DNA of 5,652 nucleotides from an uncultured Nocardioides sp. (GTDB lineage Bacteria; Actinomycetota; Actinomycetes; Propionibacteriales; Nocardioidaceae): positions 1 to 5,652 of the forward strand of contig NZ_CAMPGZ010000233.1 in NCBI RefSeq assembly GCF_946885725.1. The letters run 5' to 3'. A program made the position numbers and the translations under genes. The notes below the pieces were generated by a model. It did not search any database. It had not been told where the DNA came from and was given only the letters and a program-made list of their open reading frames with translations. Shown here one piece after another: positions 1-5,202 of the stretch; positions within the stretch are counted from its first letter, which is position 1; the number at the start of each line of letters is the position of its first letter.

Positions 1-2
1 GC

Positions 3-569
3 CCGAGCAAGGACGACCTGGAGGCGGCGCGCGACCGGGTGCTGCCGGACGTGCTCGGGCCCGGTCTGCGGATCGTGTTCTGCGGAATCAACCCCGGACT
101 CTGGTCGGCGGCGACCGGCCACCACTTCGCGCGGCCCGGCAACCGGTTCTGGCCGGCGCTGCACGCCGCCGGGCTGACCCCGCGTCGGTTCGACCCCAGC
201 GACCAGGAGGAGCTGCTGCCGCTCGGGCTCGGCCTGACCAACGTCGTACCCCGCGCCAGCGCACGCGCCGACGAGCTCAGCCCCCAGGAGTACGTCGACG
301 GCGGCGCCGCCCTGCGCGCCATGATCGAGCGCCACCGGCCGGCGTGGCTGGCCGTGCTGGGCGTGACGGCGTACCGCGCCGCGTTCGGCGACCGCACCGC
401 CCAGGTGGGGGAGCAGCAGGTCCGGTGGGGCGACACCCGGCTGTGGGTGCTGCCCAACCCCTCCGGCCTCAATGCGCACTGGTCGGCCGCCGCGCTCGCC
501 GACGAGCTCCGCCGGCTCGGCGACGCCGCCGGCGTGACCCGACCGGAACGGGCACGCGACGTCGGGTGA
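3..569 (+). CDS. mug: Mug-type G/U mismatch-specific uracil-DNA glycosylase, 5' end cut by window
   Basis: Base-excision repair enzyme of the Mug/TDG family, expected to remove uracil (and related lesions such as ethenocytosine) from mismatches with G. The reading frame is open from base 3 and ends in TGA at 567-569, giving 188 visible residues. The first family motif, GINPG, is at residues 28-32 with the catalytic-pocket Asn at 30. It is followed by the typical SAATGHHFARPGNRFW stretch (35-50). The second motif, NPSGLN, is at 152-157 and forms the DNA-intercalating loop region. A GTG at base 39 could be read as a start, but the residues before it (PSKDDLEAARDR) look like the usual family N-terminus, so the true start is probably left of the window. 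No ribosome site is visible before base 39. The last ~15 residues (TRPERARDVG) look like a non-conserved tail. Family assignment is firm; substrate range is inferred. Confidence 0.93.
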   Translation, partial: PSKDDLEAARDRVLPDVLGPGLRIVFCGINPGLWSAATGHHFARPGNRFWPALHAAGLTPRRFDPSDQEELLPLGLGLTNVVPRASARADELSPQEYVDGGAALRAMIERHRPAWLAVLGVTAYRAAFGDRTAQVGEQQVRWGDTRLWVLPNPSGLNAHWSAAALADELRRLGDAAGVTRPERARDVG

Positions 570-593
570 CCGCCCCCGCCAGGCACCTAGCGT
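566..593 (+). promoter_or_regulatory. possible promoter of the araC-type gene
   Basis: GTGACC (566-571) resembles a -35 element. It is followed after 16 bases by TAGCGT (588-593), a TANNNT-type -10 of the kind common in actinobacteria. Transcription would then begin near 599-601, giving a ~40-base leader with a good ribosome site before GTG 642. The -35 overlaps the end of mug, and the match is modest, so this is a candidate only. Confidence 0.35.
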
Positions 594-626
594 CCTGTGT
601 CGTCGGAGAAGCAACGAAACAGGACG
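591..626 (+). repeat. interrupted palindrome upstream of araC gene (possible operator)
   Basis: CGTCCTGT (591-598) is the exact reverse complement of ACAGGACG (619-626). Inside these arms, after two unpaired bases on each side, CGT (601-603) pairs with ACG (614-616), leaving a 10-base centre. That makes 11 matched pairs in two 13-base arms. It spans the predicted transcription start of the AraC-family gene and lies just before its ribosome site. An autoregulatory operator or a leader hairpin are both possible; neither is shown by sequence alone. Confidence 0.6.
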
Positions 627-633
627 AGGAAGG
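626..633 (+). promoter_or_regulatory. ribosome binding site setting the araC start at GTG 642
   Basis: The purine run GAGGAAGG ends 8 bases before GTG 642, a normal Shine-Dalgarno distance. The earlier in-frame GTG at 597 has no such site and lies inside the palindrome. This supports the shorter protein. Confidence 0.65.
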
Positions 634-641
634 ATGACGGG

Positions 642-1532
642 GTGCTGGACCGGTTCAACGACGCGATGGCGTACGTCGAGGCGCACCTGGAGGTGGCCCG
701 CGACGGCGACATCGACCCGCGCGAGCTGGCCCGGGTGGCGATGACGTCGGAGTACCACTTCCGGCGGATGTTCTCGGCGCTCGCCGGGATGCCGCTGTCG
801 GAGTACGTCCGCCGGCGCCGCATGACGCTCGCCGGCGCGGCGGTCGTCGGCAGCGACGAGACGCTGCTCGACATCGCGGTCCGCTACGGCTACGAGTCCG
901 GCGAGGGGTTCGCGCGGGCGTTCCGCGCGGTCCACGGCATCGGACCGGGCGACGCGCGCCGCACGCGCGCGGCGCTGGTCTCGCAGGCCCCGCTCTCCTT
1001 CCGCGTCGTCGTCGAAGGGAGCAGCACTATGCGGTACCGCATCACCGAGCTCGAGGAGCTCCGCCTGGTCGGCGTACGGAAGCGGGTGCCACTGGTGCAC
1101 CTGGGCGAGAACACCGCGATCAGCGAGTTCACCCGAAGCCTGCCGAAGGCGACCTGGCAGCAGCTGGCCGCGCTCTCCGACCGCGAGCCCGCCGGCATCG
1201 TCAACGTCACCGACGACGTCGAGGACCCGGCCAGCGAGGGCTCGATGCTCGACTACTGGCTGGCGGCCGTGACGGGCCTGAGCGACGACGCGGTCCCCGA
1301 GGGGCTCGAGTCGATGCCGGTCGAGGCGGGCAGGTGGGTGGTGTTCGAGACGGAGGGGCAGGTGCCGGAGGCGTTCCAGTACCTCTACCGCGACGCGTAC
1401 GTCGAGTGGTTCCCCTCGCACCCCTACGAGGCGCGCCCGGGCCCGGCGATGCTGAAGACGGAGCTCGACGAGGGCGGCACGACCGGCCGCGCCGAGCTGT
1501 GGATCCCCGTCGTCCAGAAATCGGCTCGATAA
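642..1532 (+). CDS. AraC-family transcriptional regulator with C-terminal GyrI-like domain
   Basis: Predicted cytoplasmic DNA-binding regulator of 296 residues. Residues 1-107 form an AraC/XylS-type double helix-turn-helix. The first HTH is around 26-47 (ELARVAMTSEYHFRRMFSAL) and the second around 75-97, with the family signature DIAVRYGYESGEGFARAFR at 77-95. From about residue 130 (MRYRITELEELRLVGV) to the end is a GyrI-like/effector-binding domain, closing with the typical WFPSHPYE...RPGP...AELWIPV pattern. Members with this order (HTH first, ligand domain second) resemble the Rob/BmrR-like drug-sensing regulators, so binding of a small hydrophobic or cationic ligand is likely, but no ligand can be named. 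The start GTG 642 is preferred over GTG 597 (15 residues longer) because of the ribosome site at 626-633 and because homologues usually begin with this LDRFNDAM-like segment. The gene stands alone between mug and a convergent operon, so its target is not indicated by context, except possibly itself through the palindrome at 591-626. Confidence 0.92.
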   Translation: MLDRFNDAMAYVEAHLEVARDGDIDPRELARVAMTSEYHFRRMFSALAGMPLSEYVRRRRMTLAGAAVVGSDETLLDIAVRYGYESGEGFARAFRAVHGIGPGDARRTRAALVSQAPLSFRVVVEGSSTMRYRITELEELRLVGVRKRVPLVHLGENTAISEFTRSLPKATWQQLAALSDREPAGIVNVTDDVEDPASEGSMLDYWLAAVTGLSDDAVPEGLESMPVEAGRWVVFETEGQVPEAFQYLYRDAYVEWFPSHPYEARPGPAMLKTELDEGGTTGRAELWIPVVQKSAR

Positions 1533-1551
1533 TCGCTGCAACTTTTCCCGG

Positions 1552-1564
1552 AGACGCGGCGTCT
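1552..1564. repeat. short palindrome in convergent intergenic region
   Basis: AGACG (1552-1556) and CGTCT (1560-1564) are reverse complements around CGG. It lies 20 bases after the araC stop and shortly before the large hairpin. It may add to transcription termination, but it is short and could be chance. Confidence 0.35.
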
Positions 1565-1572
1565 AGCAAAGT

Positions 1573-1618
1573 GGACGGGCCGTCATCGGGGCACGGGGGT
1601 GCCGATGAGGGCCCGTCC
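1573..1618. terminator. large hairpin between convergent genes, probable bidirectional terminator
   Basis: GGACGGGCC (1573-1581) pairs exactly with GGCCCGTCC (1610-1618). After one G/G mismatch, TCATC (1583-1587) pairs with GATGA (1604-1608). After a two-base bulge, GGCAC (1590-1594) pairs with GTGCC (1599-1603), closing a GGGG loop. The total is 19 base pairs. The hairpin begins 40 bases after the araC stop and ends 27 bases beyond the ctaA stop on the other strand, the right place to end both transcripts. There is no T-run on either side, which is common for terminators in high-GC actinobacteria but leaves the mechanism unproven. Confidence 0.75.
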
Positions 1619-1645
1619 CGTCATCTCCCCGTCATGTTGGCCGAG

Positions 1646-2572
1646 TCATCTCCGCAGCGCGGGCTCGGCGTCGGGTGCCTCGGCCGAGTCCCGCTCGCGC
1701 AGGCTGACCAGCACCCAGGCCAGCCCGGCCGACGTGAGCGCGGCGCCGAGGAGGTGCAGCGCGACGAGCGCGATCGGCAGGTCGGTGAAGTACTGCACGA
1801 ACCCGACGGCCCCCTGGGAAAGCTCGATCGCGAGAAGCACGAGTGCGGCGCGCTGCGCCCGTGGCGGTGCCGACACGGCTCGCAACGCGAACACCAGCGC
1901 GATCGTCAGGCCGAGGAGCAGGAACACGAAGTCGGTGTGCAGCTGGCTGATGGTGCGCGGGTCCAGCCCGTTGCGGGGGGCGGCGAGGTCGCCGGCGTGC
2001 GGGCCGCTGCCGGTTACGACCGTGCCGAGGTAGAGCACCACCCACCCGACGACGAACGTCAGCCGGGCCAGGTGCACGAGGGCCCGCGGCACCGTGGGTA
2101 CGGCGGGGCCGTCCCCCTCGTCGACGCGGCGCAGCAGCACCACGGCGACGCCGATCATCGCGAGCGACACCAGCAGGTGGAACGCGACGATCCACGGGTT
2201 CAGGTCGGTCAGCACCGTCACGCCGCCGATCACGGCCTGGGCCGGGACGCCGAGGCCGAGCACGACCGACAGCTTCACCAGCGACGAGCGCCCGGACCGC
2301 AGCGCGACCAGGAAGGTGGCGATCGCGATCGCCGCGAGCAGGAACGTCACCATCCGGTTGCCGAACTCGATCGCGCCGTGGATGCCCAGCGCCCCGTGCG
2401 GCACGAACGACTGGTCGGTGCACCGCGGCCACGTCGGGCAGCCCAGCCCGGAGCCGGTCAACCGGACGACGCCGCCGGTCAGCACGATCGCGATGTTGCC
2501 GAGCAGGCTCGCGATCGCGGCGGGGCGCAGCCACCGGTCGGCGGCGGGGCTGGGGGTCACGGTCACTCCCAT
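1646..2572 (-). CDS. ctaA: heme A synthase (CtaA/COX15 family)
   Basis: Integral membrane enzyme that oxidises the C8 methyl of heme O to the formyl group of heme A, needed for aa3-type cytochrome c oxidase. The 308-residue protein has eight hydrophobic spans (about 18-38, 66-91, 98-120, 128-148, 166-188, 212-231, 241-262, 267-290). The motif TGGVVRLTGSGLGCPTWPRC (32-51) carries the conserved Cys pair C45 and C51, which are the only cysteines. Conserved His residues are H132, H212 and H273. The first-helix motif is E69-F-G-N72-R, where the Bacillus enzyme has Glu-x-x-His, so one expected His is Asn here. The ATG at 2572 overlaps the permease stop by 10 bases and has no ribosome site. A GTG at 2560 (residue 5) has GGGAG five bases before it, so the real protein may start four residues later. 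It is the last gene of the exporter operon and its translation is probably coupled to the permease. The charged C-terminal tail (from ~292) is variable in the family. Assignment is firm. Confidence 0.94.
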   Translation of the reverse strand: MGVTVTPSPAADRWLRPAAIASLLGNIAIVLTGGVVRLTGSGLGCPTWPRCTDQSFVPHGALGIHGAIEFGNRMVTFLLAAIAIATFLVALRSGRSSLVKLSVVLGLGVPAQAVIGGVTVLTDLNPWIVAFHLLVSLAMIGVAVVLLRRVDEGDGPAVPTVPRALVHLARLTFVVGWVVLYLGTVVTGSGPHAGDLAAPRNGLDPRTISQLHTDFVFLLLGLTIALVFALRAVSAPPRAQRAALVLLAIELSQGAVGFVQYFTDLPIALVALHLLGAALTSAGLAWVLVSLRERDSAEAPDAEPALRR

Positions 2573-3351
2573 CGGAAGGTGCGGGCGGTGAGGGCGGTGC
2601 CGGCCGCGGCCCAGACCGCCAGCACGACGAGCTCGCGCGCGGGCAGGGCGCCGTCGACCAGGGCGGTGCGCAGCCCCTCGCCCAGGGCGCCCGAGGGGAG
2701 CCAGGCAAGGGCGGAGCCCACGCTGCCGTAGGCCGAGGTCGGCAGCACGACCGCGCCGCCGGCGAGGAGCAGCAGGTAGACGAGGTTCGCTGCGGCGAGC
2801 GTCGCTTCGGCGCGCAGCGTCCCGGCGAGCAGCAGCCCCAGCGCGGCGAACGCCGCGGTGCCGAGCAGCGCGACCAGCACGGCGCCGATCACACCTGCGG
2901 CGGTCAGGTCCGGGCGCCAGCCGAGCAGCAGCCCGGCGCCGCCGAGCACGATCAGCTGCAGCAGCTCGACGACCAGCAGCGCGCCGACCTTCCCGAGCAG
3001 TAGCCCGGAGCGGGGCAGCGGCGACGAGCCGAGCCGCTTGAGCACGCCGTACCTGCGCTCGAAACCGGTCGAGATCGCCAGCGACGTGAAGCTCGTCGAC
3101 ATCACCGCGAGCGCCAGCACACCGGGCACCAGCAGGTCCACCGGACGGCCCTCGATGCCGAGGTCGAAGCGCCGGCTCGCGAGCAGCCCGCCGACGAGGA
3201 CGATCAGCGGGATCACCACGGCCAGCAGCAGCTGCTCACCGTTGCGCAGCAGCAGCCGGGTCTCCATCCGGGCCTGGGCGGCGACCATCTTCGGGTACGG
3301 CGCGGCGCCGGGCCGCGGCGCGAACGTGCCGGTGCCGGTCGGGGCGGTCAC
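2563..3351 (-). CDS. ABC-2 type exporter permease
   Basis: Membrane subunit of an ABC-2 exporter, pairing with the ATPase encoded just upstream. The 262-residue protein has a short hydrophilic Pro/Ala/Gly-rich N-terminus and six hydrophobic spans (about 41-58, 72-93, 117-144, 151-176, 184-204, 240-257). The segment FERRYGVLKRLGSSPLPR (97-114) between spans 2 and 3 is typical of the DrrB/ABC-2 permease family, where the cytoplasmic coupling helix lies. The start is GTG 3351. It overlaps the ATPase stop as GTGA (4 bases) and is preceded by GGGAG at 3360-3364, eight bases away. The frame stays open far upstream (to 4521), but that part lies on top of the ATPase gene in another frame and is not coding. 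Half-size permease plus separate ATPase implies a two-subunit, dimeric exporter. The substrate is not indicated; antibiotic labels on relatives come from similarity to daunorubicin export and should not be taken literally. Confidence 0.9.
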   Translation of the reverse strand: MTAPTGTGTFAPRPGAAPYPKMVAAQARMETRLLLRNGEQLLLAVVIPLIVLVGGLLASRRFDLGIEGRPVDLLVPGVLALAVMSTSFTSLAISTGFERRYGVLKRLGSSPLPRSGLLLGKVGALLVVELLQLIVLGGAGLLLGWRPDLTAAGVIGAVLVALLGTAAFAALGLLLAGTLRAEATLAAANLVYLLLLAGGAVVLPTSAYGSVGSALAWLPSGALGEGLRTALVDGALPARELVVLAVWAAAGTALTARTFRWE

Positions 3352-4334
3352 GAGGCGAGCTCCCGTCCGGTGATCTGGAGGAACACGTCCTCCAGGGTGC
3401 GCTGCCCCAGCGAGAGGGACTCGGGCAGCACTCCGTGCTGCTCGCACCAGGCCGAGACCTTGGCCAGGGTCGTCGCGTCGGCCGGGCCCGTGATCAGCAG
3501 GCTCTGCGCGTTGACCGGCCGGACGTCGGTGTCCGGGCCGAGGGTGGCCTGCAGCGACGCCGGCGCACCCGGCGGGAACGGCTCGGTGACGACCAGCCGG
3601 ATCGTGCTCGTGCCGGTGCCCCGGGTGAGCTCGTAGGGCGTGCCGCTCGCGATCAGCCTGCCCCGGTCGATGACGTGCACGACGTCCGCGAGCCGTTCGG
3701 CCTCGTCCATGTAGTGCGTGGTGAGCACCACCGTCACGCCGTCCGCGCGCATCTCCTCGAGCAGCTGCCAGGTCGCGCGGCGCATCTGCGGGTCCATGCC
3801 GGCGGTCGGCTCGTCGACGAAGACCAGCTCGGGCCGCCCCACCACGGCCATCGCCAGGCCGAGTCGCTGCTGCTGGCCGCCCGAGAGCCGCCGGTACGGC
3901 GTACGGCCGCACTCGTCGAGACCCAGCCGCTCCACCAGCATCGCCACATCGAGCGGGTGCGCGTGCAGCGCGGCGACGTGCCGGAGCATCTCGACGGCGT
4001 GCACGCCCGACCAGGCGCCGCCGCTCTGCAGCATCACGCCGATCCGGGGGAGCAGGGCTGCGCGGTCGGCCTGCGGGTCGAGGCCGAGCACCCTCACGTG
4101 ACCCTCCTGCGGCCGCCGGTAGCCCTCGCAGGTCTCGAGCGTGGTGGTCTTGCCCGCGCCGTTCGGGCCGAGCACCGCGGTGATCGTGCCGCGCTGCACC
4201 GTCAGGTCGAGCCCGTCGACCGCCACGGTGTCGCCGTACCGCATCCGCAGCCCCTCGACCACCACCGCTGGGACCACAGCCGGGGCAACCGCCGGGACGG
4301 CCGCCGGGGCGCTCGGGTCGTCGGTCGGGGGCAC
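3348..4334 (-). CDS. ABC-2 exporter ATP-binding protein (DrrA-like)
   Basis: Cytoplasmic ATPase that powers the permease encoded next. With GTG 4334 as start it has 328 residues. Visible motifs: Walker A GPNGAGKTT (56-64), Q-loop Gln 103, signature LSGGQQQR (150-157), Walker B LVFVDEP (170-176) with catalytic Glu 175, and switch His 207 in TTHYMDEAE. A C-terminal extension of ~90 residues after the nucleotide-binding fold ends in LEDVFLQITGRE, as in DrrA-type exporter ATPases. The first ~24 residues are low-complexity Ala/Pro/Val (PAVAPAVVPAV) and probably unstructured. Start choice: GTG 4334 has no ribosome site but sits 7 bases after a TACACT -10, which fits a leaderless message. GTG 4358 (8 residues longer) has GGGAG only 2 bases away, and GTG codons at residues 20, 24 and 25 are also possible. 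The gene is first in the operon with permease and ctaA. All catalytic residues are intact. Confidence 0.92.
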   Translation of the reverse strand: MPPTDDPSAPAAVPAVAPAVVPAVVVEGLRMRYGDTVAVDGLDLTVQRGTITAVLGPNGAGKTTTLETCEGYRRPQEGHVRVLGLDPQADRAALLPRIGVMLQSGGAWSGVHAVEMLRHVAALHAHPLDVAMLVERLGLDECGRTPYRRLSGGQQQRLGLAMAVVGRPELVFVDEPTAGMDPQMRRATWQLLEEMRADGVTVVLTTHYMDEAERLADVVHVIDRGRLIASGTPYELTRGTGTSTIRLVVTEPFPPGAPASLQATLGPDTDVRPVNAQSLLITGPADATTLAKVSAWCEQHGVLPESLSLGQRTLEDVFLQITGRELAS

Positions 4335-4341
4335 GGGTGAG

Positions 4342-4347
4342 AGTGTA
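4342..4347 (-). promoter_or_regulatory. -10 element of leaderless promoter for the ABC exporter-ctaA operon
   Basis: On the minus strand TACACT (4347 down to 4342) matches the actinobacterial TANNNT -10. Seven bases later comes GTG 4334, so transcription would start at or next to the start codon. No Shine-Dalgarno sequence precedes that GTG, which agrees with a leaderless message. The -35 region (around 4365-4370, GGTGCG) is a poor match. Confidence 0.5.
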
Positions 4348-4444
4348 GGAAGCCGCACCGCTCCCGCACCGGCGGACCGCGCACCGTGTGGGACGGGTCA
4401 CCGCCGCCGCGGGGGCCCGCCTTCGAGCCGGGGGCAGATGAGGC

Positions 4445-4466
4445 CAGGTAAGGGCAGCCTTATTTG
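4445..4466. promoter_or_regulatory. dyad next to the sufR promoter, weakly iron-box-like
   Basis: TAAGG (4449-4453) and CCTTA (4458-4462) are reverse complements around GCAG, and CA (4445-4446) pairs with TG (4465-4466) further out. The dyad adjoins the -35 of the sufR promoter. Compared by eye with the DtxR/IdeR 19-base consensus (TTAGGTTAGGCTAACCTAA), the best registers match 12 of 19 positions on either strand, including a shared AGG...CCT core. That is suggestive of iron control of the suf genes but below what I would call a confident site. Confidence 0.35.
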
Positions 4467-4493
4467 AAGCGGGCACCCCATTAACGACACAAT
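4464..4493 (+). promoter_or_regulatory. sufR promoter, probably leaderless
   Basis: TTGAAG (4464-4469) is a good -35. After 18 bases comes CACAAT (4488-4493), close to TATAAT. Six bases later is GTG 4500, the sufR start, so the transcript would begin at the start codon. No ribosome site is present upstream, as expected for a leaderless gene. Confidence 0.55.
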
Positions 4494-4499
4494 GTTGTT
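4483..4499 (+). promoter_or_regulatory. imperfect dyad over the sufR -10 and start, candidate SufR operator
   Basis: AACGACA (4483-4489) and TGTTGTT (4493-4499) match as inverted repeats at six of seven positions around CAA. The dyad covers the -10 and the bases just before the sufR start, where a repressor would block transcription. SufR proteins are known autorepressors of suf operons, which makes this the most likely site, though it does not match the cyanobacterial CAAC-N6-GTTG pattern. Confidence 0.45.
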
Positions 4500-5195
4500 G
4501 TGGAAATCGAGAGCAGCGCACACGGCGACGCTCCCACCCGGGAGCGGGTGGCCCGGTCGATCCTCGAGATGGGGCCGAGCACGGCCGCAGCCCTCGCGGA
4601 GCGGCTGGACCTCACCCCTGCCGCCGTGCGCCGGCACCTCGACCACCTGGTCGAGGAGGGAGTCGTCGAGCCGCGCGAGCCGCGGGTCTACGGCGCCCGC
4701 GGGCGGGGACGCCCGGCGAAGGTGTTCGCACTGACCGAGGCCGGTCGCGACCGGTTCGACCAGCAGTACGACGACCTGGCCGTGCAGGCGCTGCGATTCC
4801 TGTCCGAGACCGGCGGTGACGAGGCCGTGATGGCGTTCGCCCGCCAGCGAGTGAAGACGCTGGAGTCTCGCTACCAGGAGGTCGTGGCGCAGCGCCCCGA
4901 GGCCGAGCCGGCCGTCGCGCTGGCCGAGACGCTCACCCAGAGCGGCTACGCCGCCTCGGTACGGTCGGGGCCGGTCGGCCAGCAGCTGTGCCAGCAGCAC
5001 TGCCCGGTCTCGCACGTCGCCCACGAGTTCCCGCAGCTGTGCGAGGCGGAGACCGAGTTCATCAGCAAGGTTCTCGGCCGCCACGTCCAGCGCCTGGCGA
5101 CGATCGCCCACGGCGACGGCGTCTGCACCACCTGCATCCCCGAGCCACCCCGCACCATCCCGTCCACGAGCACCATGTCCGCCACGAGAGGTTGA
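4500..5195 (+). CDS. sufR: SufR, Fe-S cluster-sensing repressor of the suf operon
   Basis: DNA-binding regulator of 231 residues expected to sense Fe-S status and repress the suf genes when its own cluster is intact. A winged helix-turn-helix of the ArsR/MarR-like fold occupies about 13-85. The recognition region is DLTPAAVRRHLDHLVEEGVV (37-56), and the wing contains GRGRPAKVFALTEAGR (68-83). A helical dimerisation region follows (about 86-150). The C-terminus carries C164, C168 and C181 (spacing C-x3-C-x12-C), then C209 and C212. From memory, the first three have the same spacing as cluster ligands reported for the mycobacterial SufR. The last ~17 residues are Pro/Ser/Thr-rich and probably disordered. 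The start is GTG 4500, fitting a leaderless message from the promoter at 4464-4493. An overlapping ATG at 4492 is in another frame that gives no recognisable protein. The gene lies 7 bases before sufB and is divergent from the exporter-ctaA operon. Identification rests on domain order, cysteines and position. Confidence 0.92.
   Translation: MEIESSAHGDAPTRERVARSILEMGPSTAAALAERLDLTPAAVRRHLDHLVEEGVVEPREPRVYGARGRGRPAKVFALTEAGRDRFDQQYDDLAVQALRFLSETGGDEAVMAFARQRVKTLESRYQEVVAQRPEAEPAVALAETLTQSGYAASVRSGPVGQQLCQQHCPVSHVAHEFPQLCEAETEFISKVLGRHVQRLATIAHGDGVCTTCIPEPPRTIPSTSTMSATRG
5186..5191 (+). promoter_or_regulatory. ribosome binding site of sufB
   Basis: GAGAGG lies within the end of sufR, 11 bases before GTG 5203. 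The spacing is slightly long but it is the only purine-rich site near the start. With a 7-base gap between genes it suggests sufB is translated from the sufR message. Confidence 0.5.
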
Positions 5196-5202
5196 GCAGA
5201 CT

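Noticed and set aside
1334..2731. Long open frame of 465 codons on the + strand
   Set aside because: It is antisense to ctaA and overlaps the araC end. The protein is a low-complexity Arg/Gly/His/Gln/Asp mixture without any family feature, as expected from high-GC antisense frames.
4256..4310. Short repeats in DNA encoding Ala/Pro/Val-rich N-terminus of the ATPase
   Set aside because: They are irregular GCCGGG-type repeats explained by a low-complexity protein linker; not a CRISPR or regulatory array.
3435..4340. 301-codon + strand frame
   Set aside because: It lies wholly antisense to the ABC ATPase, whose motifs are intact. The composition is Arg/His/Asp-rich noise.
3352..4521. Upstream extension of the permease frame to 4521
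   Set aside because: It overlaps the ATPase gene in another frame and reads as Arg/Gly/Pro/Ala-rich noise. The GTG at 3351 with GGGAG and a GTGA overlap is the natural start.
4492..4734. ATG at 4492 opening an 80-codon frame
   Set aside because: Its frame overlaps sufR and the product is Arg/Ser/Pro-rich with no family features; the winged-helix protein is in the GTG 4500 frame.
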